Assembly (NCBI GenBank): GCA_038233555.1
Contig: JBBSLT010000015.1
Location: 1-26,517 of the forward strand
Reading direction: 5' to 3'
DNA from: JADDRA01 sp038233555
Lineage (GTDB): Bacteria; Actinomycetota; Acidimicrobiia; Acidimicrobiales; CADCSY01
DNA length: 26,517 bases
This document shows positions 22,511-26,517 of the stretch, piece after piece. Numbering within the stretch: the first letter of the stretch is position 1; each line of letters begins with the position of its first letter. A program made the position numbers and the translations under genes. The notes under the pieces are model-generated. The model was not told where the DNA came from, made no database searches, and saw nothing but the letters and a program-made list of their open reading frames with translations.

Positions 22511-23709
22511 GCAAGCGTGCGGTGTTGGCTTACAGCGGGGGTCTCGACACCTCGGTGGCGGTGCGGTGGATGGGCGAGGAGCTGGGGACCGAGGTGATCG
22601 CCGTGGCCGTCGACGTCGGTCAGGGCGGTGACTTCGAGGCCATCCGTCAGCGGGCGTTGGCCGCCGGGGCGGTGGAGGCGCTGGTCGTCGACGCTCGGGT
22701 CGAGTACGCCGAGGACTTCGTCACCCCGGCGTTGCGGGCCAACGCCCGCTACGAGGGAAAGTACCCCCTGGTGTCGTCGCTGTCGCGTCCGCTCATCGTC
22801 AAGCACCTGGTGGCGGCCGCCCGTCAGCACGGCGCCGGCGCCGTGGCTCACGGCTGCACCGGCAAGGGCAACGACCAGGTCCGCTTCGAGGTGGCGACGG
22901 GCGCCCTGGCCCCCGACCTCGAGGTGCTGGCTCCGGTCCGGGGCTGGGGCTTAACTCGGGAGCAGTCGATCGACTACGCCGAGCGCCACGACATTCCCGT
23001 CACCGTCACCAAGGCGAGCCCCTACTCCATCGACCAGAACCTGTGGGGCCGCACCATCGAGTGCGGGATCCTGGAGGACCCCTGGGAGTCCCCTCCCGAG
23101 GAGGTGTACGAGACGACGGTGCCCACCGCCACCGGGCCGTGCGACCTGGTGCTTGGCTTCGAGCAGGGCGTTCCCGTGAGTCTCGACGGGCGCAGCCTGC
23201 CCCTCCACCAGCTGGTCGACGAGGTCACCCGGGTGGTGGGCTCCTACGGCTGGGGCCGCATCGACATGGTGGAGAACCGCCGGGTGGGGATCAAGAGCCG
23301 GGAGATCTACGAGTGTCCCGGCTCGCTGGCTTTGCTCATGGCCCATGCCGACCTCGAAGACCTCACCCTCGAGCGCGACCTGGCGCATGAGAAGGCGCGC
23401 CTGGAGCCCCGCTACGCCGAGCTGGTCTACGACGGCCTGTGGTTCTCGCCCCTCAAGCAGGCGTTGGATGCCTTCGTCGACGAGAGCCAGCGCCACGTCA
23501 CCGGCGAGGTCCGCCTGCGCTGCGAGGTGCCGGGGCGCTGCATCGTGGCCGGTCGGCGCAGCCCGGTGGGCCTTTACGACTACGACCTCGCCACCTACGA
23601 GGCCGCCGACAGCTTCCGCCACGAGGACGCCGAGGGCTTCGTCCGCCTGTGGGGCCTTGGGACTCGTACCTGGGCCGCCCGCCAGGGCACCCAGGAGGGC
23701 TCGCCATGA
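22507..23709 (+). CDS. argG: Argininosuccinate synthase
   Basis: A 400-residue enzyme that joins citrulline and aspartate with ATP. The N-type PP-motif AYSGGLDTS (8-16) binds ATP. HGCTGKGNDQVRFE, the SPYSIDQNLWGRTIECG segment and the C-terminal substrate region with GRIDMVENRRVGIKSREIYE are all standard. The ATG is preceded by GAGAGGACGAG. The stop forms ATGA with an 11-codon ORF leading to argH. Length is normal. Confidence 0.96.
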   Translation: MSKRAVLAYSGGLDTSVAVRWMGEELGTEVIAVAVDVGQGGDFEAIRQRALAAGAVEALVVDARVEYAEDFVTPALRANARYEGKYPLVSSLSRPLIVKHLVAAARQHGAGAVAHGCTGKGNDQVRFEVATGALAPDLEVLAPVRGWGLTREQSIDYAERHDIPVTVTKASPYSIDQNLWGRTIECGILEDPWESPPEEVYETTVPTATGPCDLVLGFEQGVPVSLDGRSLPLHQLVDEVTRVVGSYGWGRIDMVENRRVGIKSREIYECPGSLALLMAHADLEDLTLERDLAHEKARLEPRYAELVYDGLWFSPLKQALDAFVDESQRHVTGEVRLRCEVPGRCIVAGRRSPVGLYDYDLATYEAADSFRHEDAEGFVRLWGLGTRTWAARQGTQEGSP

Positions 23710-23741
23710 CCGCACCGGCGGGCGGGGGTCGGAGGCGATGA
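23706..23741 (+). CDS. Mini-ORF MTAPAGGGRRR bridging argG and argH
   Basis: The ATG overlaps the argG stop (ATGA, 23706-23709) and the TGA overlaps the argH ATG (ATGA, 23738-23741). It has eleven codons ending in three Arg codons (CGG AGG CGA) just before the stop. The GGAGG inside these codons lies only two bases from the argH ATG, too close to serve argH directly, so re-initiation by ribosomes leaving this ORF is a plausible way to start argH. Chance remains possible. Confidence 0.3.
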   Translation: MTAPAGGGRRR

Positions 23742-25129
23742 CGCTCTGGCAGGGGCGGTTCTCGGCGGGCCCGGCGCCGGCACTGTTGGCCTTTTCTGCC
23801 AGCCTGCCCTTCGACCGGCGCCTGGCGCTCGACGACGTGGCTGGCTCCCGGGCCCATGTCCGGGGGCTGGGGCGGGCGGGCGTGCTCGACGACGGCGAAG
23901 TGGCCGCCGTCCTGGCCGCCCTCGACGCCGTCGACGCCGAGCTGGAGGCCGGCGCCTTCGCCTTCGCCCCCAGTGACGAGGACATCCACACCGCCGTCGA
24001 GCGCCGGGTCACCGAGCTGGCGGGCGACGCTGGGGCCAAGCTCCACACCGGGCGCAGCCGCAATGACCAGGTGGCCACCGACCTGCGCCTGTGGTGCAAG
24101 CGGGAGCTGGCCTGCGTGGCCGGGGCAGTGATCGAGCTCCAGGAGGTGTTGCTCGAGCGCGCCGTCGAGGCCGGCGACGCCTACCTGCCCGGCTACACCC
24201 ACCTGCAGCGGGCCCAGCCCGTCCTGCTGGCCCATCACCTCCTGGCCCACGGCTGGGCCCTGGCCCGCGACGTCGATCGCCTCGACGACGCCCGCCGGCG
24301 CCTCGACGTCTCGCCGTTGGGCGCCGGCGCCCTGGCCGGCTCGTCGCTGCCCCTCGATCCCGACGGCGTGGCCGCCGACCTCGGCTTCGCCGGGCGCTTC
24401 GAGAACAGCCTCGACGCCGTGTCCGACCGTGACTTCGTGGCCGAGGCTCTCTTCGCTCTCGCCCTGCTCGGCGTGCACCTCTCCCGCCTGGGTGAGGAGG
24501 TGGTGCTGTGGTCGAGCGAGGAGGTCGCCTTCCTCGGCCTCGATGACGCCTGGGCCACCGGGTCGTCGATGCTGCCCCAGAAGAAGAACCCCGACGTGGC
24601 CGAGCTGGCCCGGGGCAAGGCCGGTCGCCTGGTGGGCCACCTGGCCGGCGTGCTTGCCACCCTGAAGGGCTTGCCCTTGGCCTACAACCGCGACCTCCAG
24701 GAGACCCAGGAGCCGTTGTTCGACGCCGTCGACCAGGTGAATCTTGGCCTGGCTGCCCTGGCCGGGTTGCTGACGAGCGCCACCTTCCACACTGCTCGCA
24801 TGGCTGCGGCCGCCGACGGACCGGCGGCGGCGGCGGTCGACCTGGCCGAGCACCTGGTGGAGAGGGGGACGCCATTTCGCACCGCTCACGCCATCGTCGG
24901 TGAGGTGGTCCGTCGCTCCCTCGACGAAGGGAAGGACCTGGCCGCCTTGGTGGCGGCGCAGCCCCAACTGGGCCCCGAGGCGGCGAGATTGTTGGCCCCC
25001 GGCGTGGCCGTCACCCGCCGGACCACCCCGGGGGGAGCGGGGCCTGGCCCCGTGGCCGTCCAGGTGGAGCGCTTTCAAGCTCGACTGGCCGAGGACCGGG
25101 GACGCTTCGGTGGCCGCGCTCGCCCGTGA
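23738..25129 (+). CDS. argH: Argininosuccinate lyase
   Basis: A 463-residue fumarase/aspartase-superfamily lyase that splits argininosuccinate into arginine and fumarate, the last step. The N-terminus MTLWQGRFSAGPAP, DEDIHTAVERRV, HTGRSRNDQVATDLRLW, GYTHLQRAQPV and the signature SSMLPQKKNPD (276-286) are present. ATG 23738 fits the family start. The last 20 bp overlap the downstream glycosylase gene. It is the end of the arg operon proper. Confidence 0.96.
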   Translation: MTLWQGRFSAGPAPALLAFSASLPFDRRLALDDVAGSRAHVRGLGRAGVLDDGEVAAVLAALDAVDAELEAGAFAFAPSDEDIHTAVERRVTELAGDAGAKLHTGRSRNDQVATDLRLWCKRELACVAGAVIELQEVLLERAVEAGDAYLPGYTHLQRAQPVLLAHHLLAHGWALARDVDRLDDARRRLDVSPLGAGALAGSSLPLDPDGVAADLGFAGRFENSLDAVSDRDFVAEALFALALLGVHLSRLGEEVVLWSSEEVAFLGLDDAWATGSSMLPQKKNPDVAELARGKAGRLVGHLAGVLATLKGLPLAYNRDLQETQEPLFDAVDQVNLGLAALAGLLTSATFHTARMAAAADGPAAAAVDLAEHLVERGTPFRTAHAIVGEVVRRSLDEGKDLAALVAAQPQLGPEAARLLAPGVAVTRRTTPGGAGPGPVAVQVERFQARLAEDRGRFGGRARP

Positions 25130-25685
25130 CTTCTACCGGCGCGATCCCCGCGAGGTGGCGCCGGAGCTCTTGCACCAGGTCTTGGTGGTGGGGCCGTGCC
25201 GGGGGCTGATCGTCGAGGTCGAGGCCTACTGCGGCTCAGCTGATCCGGCCTCGCACGCCTACCGGGGCCCAACTCGGCGTAACGCCACCATGTTCGGCCC
25301 GCCTGGGCACCTCTACGTCTACTTCACCTACGGCATGCACTGGTGCGCCAATGCCGTGTGCGGTGAGGAGGGGGAAGGGGTGGCGGTGCTGCTGCGGGCC
25401 CTGCGGCCGCTGGCTGGCCTCGATGCCATGTGGCCTCGGCGCCCGGCCGCCAAGCGGGAGCGTGACCTGTGCTCCGGGCCGGCACGCCTGTGCCAGGCCT
25501 TCGATCTGGACGGAAGCCACGACGGCGACGACGTGGTGACGGGCGAGGGCGGCACGACCATCGTCGAGGGCGATGGCCCGGTCCCGGCCGAGGTGGTGTG
25601 CACCACCCGGGTGGGCATCACCGCCGCCACCGAGGAACGCTGGCGCTGGTACGTCGCCGGCGACGCCAACGTCTCCCGTCGGTAG
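25110..25685 (+). CDS. mpg: 3-methyladenine DNA glycosylase (AAG/MPG type)
   Basis: A 191-residue base-excision-repair enzyme of the Mpg/AAG fold that removes alkylated purines. Visible are LARDFYRRDPREVAPELL, IVEVEAYCGSADPASHAYRGPTRRNATMFGPPGHLYVYFTYGMHWCANAVC (with the catalytic Glu in VEAY and the intercalating Tyr region), VLLRALRPL and the C-terminal TTRVGITAATEERWRWYV. GTG 25110 is the likely start and makes a 20-bp overlap with argH. The link with the arg genes is positional only. A gap of about 16-50 bp precedes tyrS, depending on its start. Confidence 0.93.
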   Translation: MAALARDFYRRDPREVAPELLHQVLVVGPCRGLIVEVEAYCGSADPASHAYRGPTRRNATMFGPPGHLYVYFTYGMHWCANAVCGEEGEGVAVLLRALRPLAGLDAMWPRRPAAKRERDLCSGPARLCQAFDLDGSHDGDDVVTGEGGTTIVEGDGPVPAEVVCTTRVGITAATEERWRWYVAGDANVSRR

Positions 25686-25737
25686 CCGGAGGGTCAACCG
25701 GTTGGACCCGCCGCCGGTGGCAGGCGACCATGAGCGG

Positions 25738-26517
25738 GTGCTCTCCCCTCCCGGTTTCGACGTGCTGAGCGACCTCGAGGCGCGCGCTCTGGTGTACGAC
25801 AGCACCGACCGGGAGGCATTGGCTCGTCTTCTGGCCGAGCCGCCGGTCAGCGTCTACTGCGGCTTCGACCCCACCGCCGACAGCCTGCACGCCGGCAACC
25901 TGCTCGGCATCCTCGTCTTGCGCCGCCTCCAGCTCGCCGGCCACCGTCCCATCGCCCTGGCCGGCGGCGCCACCGGGATGATCGGCGATCCGGGGGGGCG
26001 CTCGCAGGAACGAAACCTGCTGGAAGCCGACGTCCTCGGGGCCAACCTGGCCGCCATCACCGCCCAGCTCGGGCGCCTGCTCGACTTCGAGAGCGGGGCC
26101 AATCCGGCGCTTCTCGTCGACAACGCTGCCTGGACCGCTGACCTGCGCCTGCTGGCCTTCCTCCGCGACGTCGGCAAGCACGTCACCGTCAACCAGATGC
26201 TGGCCAAGGAATCGGTCCGAACCCGGGTGGAGACCACCTCGGGCATCTCCTTCACCGAGTTCAGCTACATGCTCATCCAGGCCCACGACTACCTGTGGCT
26301 GCATGAGCACGAGGGCTGCGACCTCCAGATCGGTGGCTCCGACCAGTGGGGCAACATCACCGCCGGGGTCGATCTGGTGCGCCGGCGGACCGGGCACCGG
26401 GTGCATGGCCTCACCTGGCCACTGCTGACCAAGGCCGACGGGACCAAGTTCGGCAAGTCGGCGGGCGGGAGCATCTGGCTCGATCCCGTCCGCACCAGTC
26501 CCTACGCCTTCTACCAG
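25738..26517 (+). CDS. tyrS: Tyrosyl-tRNA synthetase (3' end outside window)
   Basis: About 260 N-terminal residues of a class I aminoacyl-tRNA synthetase that charges tRNA-Tyr; the frame runs off the end. Visible are LSDLEARALVYDSTDR, YCGFDPTADSLHAGNLLGI (the HIGH motif as HAGN), GATGMIGDPGGRSQER, FSYMLIQAHDYLWLHE, QIGGSDQWGNITAGVDL and TKADGTKFGKSAGG (the KMSKS equivalent as KFGKS). The start is unsettled. GTG 25738 and GTG 25762 both fit the family N-terminus. TTG 25702 has the best Shine-Dalgarno (GGAGGG, eight bases upstream) but would add 12 unusual residues. Confidence 0.93.
   Translation, partial: MLSPPGFDVLSDLEARALVYDSTDREALARLLAEPPVSVYCGFDPTADSLHAGNLLGILVLRRLQLAGHRPIALAGGATGMIGDPGGRSQERNLLEADVLGANLAAITAQLGRLLDFESGANPALLVDNAAWTADLRLLAFLRDVGKHVTVNQMLAKESVRTRVETTSGISFTEFSYMLIQAHDYLWLHEHEGCDLQIGGSDQWGNITAGVDLVRRRTGHRVHGLTWPLLTKADGTKFGKSAGGSIWLDPVRTSPYAFYQ

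Noticed and set aside
23498..25078. 526-codon minus-strand open frame opposite argG/argH
   Set aside because: Shadow of argH; no motif, no promoter-like hexamer or ribosome site at its start.

Overview
The window is a very GC-rich, almost gap-free stretch of an actinobacterial chromosome. Three things place it there: the PafB/PafC (WYL-domain) pair near TatC and a HelY-type helicase, the gene order argCJBDFRGH as in mycobacteria and streptomycetes, and starts that sit directly behind TANNNT -10 hexamers. The Acidimicrobiia are my best guess at class, but that is inference. There are no rRNA or tRNA genes, CRISPR arrays, insertion sequences or prophage genes. The longest gene-free stretch is about 140 bp.

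Layout. 1-286: 3' end of a PKD-like protein. 305-2205: pafB and pafC, one-base overlap. 2218-2913: signal peptidase I. 2931-5339 (minus): DEAD-box RNA helicase and a GDPD-fold protein with an eroded active site. 5481-7161: a small zinc-ribbon protein, tatB and tatC. 7196-10463: HelY-like helicase and a lipid-kinase-like protein. 10506-13428: PhoD-like phosphatase and an M20 amidohydrolase. 13415-15960 (minus): protein-L-isoaspartate methyltransferase-like protein, isocitrate lyase/PEP-mutase family enzyme and a small membrane protein. 15983-16744: a CooC-like ATPase with an in-frame TGA. 16773-25129: the complete operon argC-J-B-D-F-R-G-H, covering arginine synthesis from glutamate plus its repressor. 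25110-end: a 3-methyladenine DNA glycosylase and the 5' part of tyrS.

The main finding is the CooC-like gene. Its reading frame is intact over 254 codons except for one TGA at codon 105, which falls on the first cysteine of the CooC metal-binding CxC motif. Twenty nucleotides after the TGA a perfect 6-bp hairpin carries GGUC at its tip, close in position and loop sequence to the fdhF SECIS of E. coli. This is a candidate selenocysteine CooC; a nonsense mutation or base-call error is the competing explanation.

Second, every cistron junction in the arg operon is a 4-nt ATGA or GTGA stop/start overlap. The three apparent gaps (argC-argJ, argR-argG, argG-argH) are filled exactly by mini-ORFs of 42, 7 and 11 codons, all beginning Met-Thr and rich in arginine codons. 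An ARG-box-like sequence overlaps the argC -35. Third, at least six genes show TANNNT, exactly six bases, then the start codon, which predicts widespread leaderless transcription.
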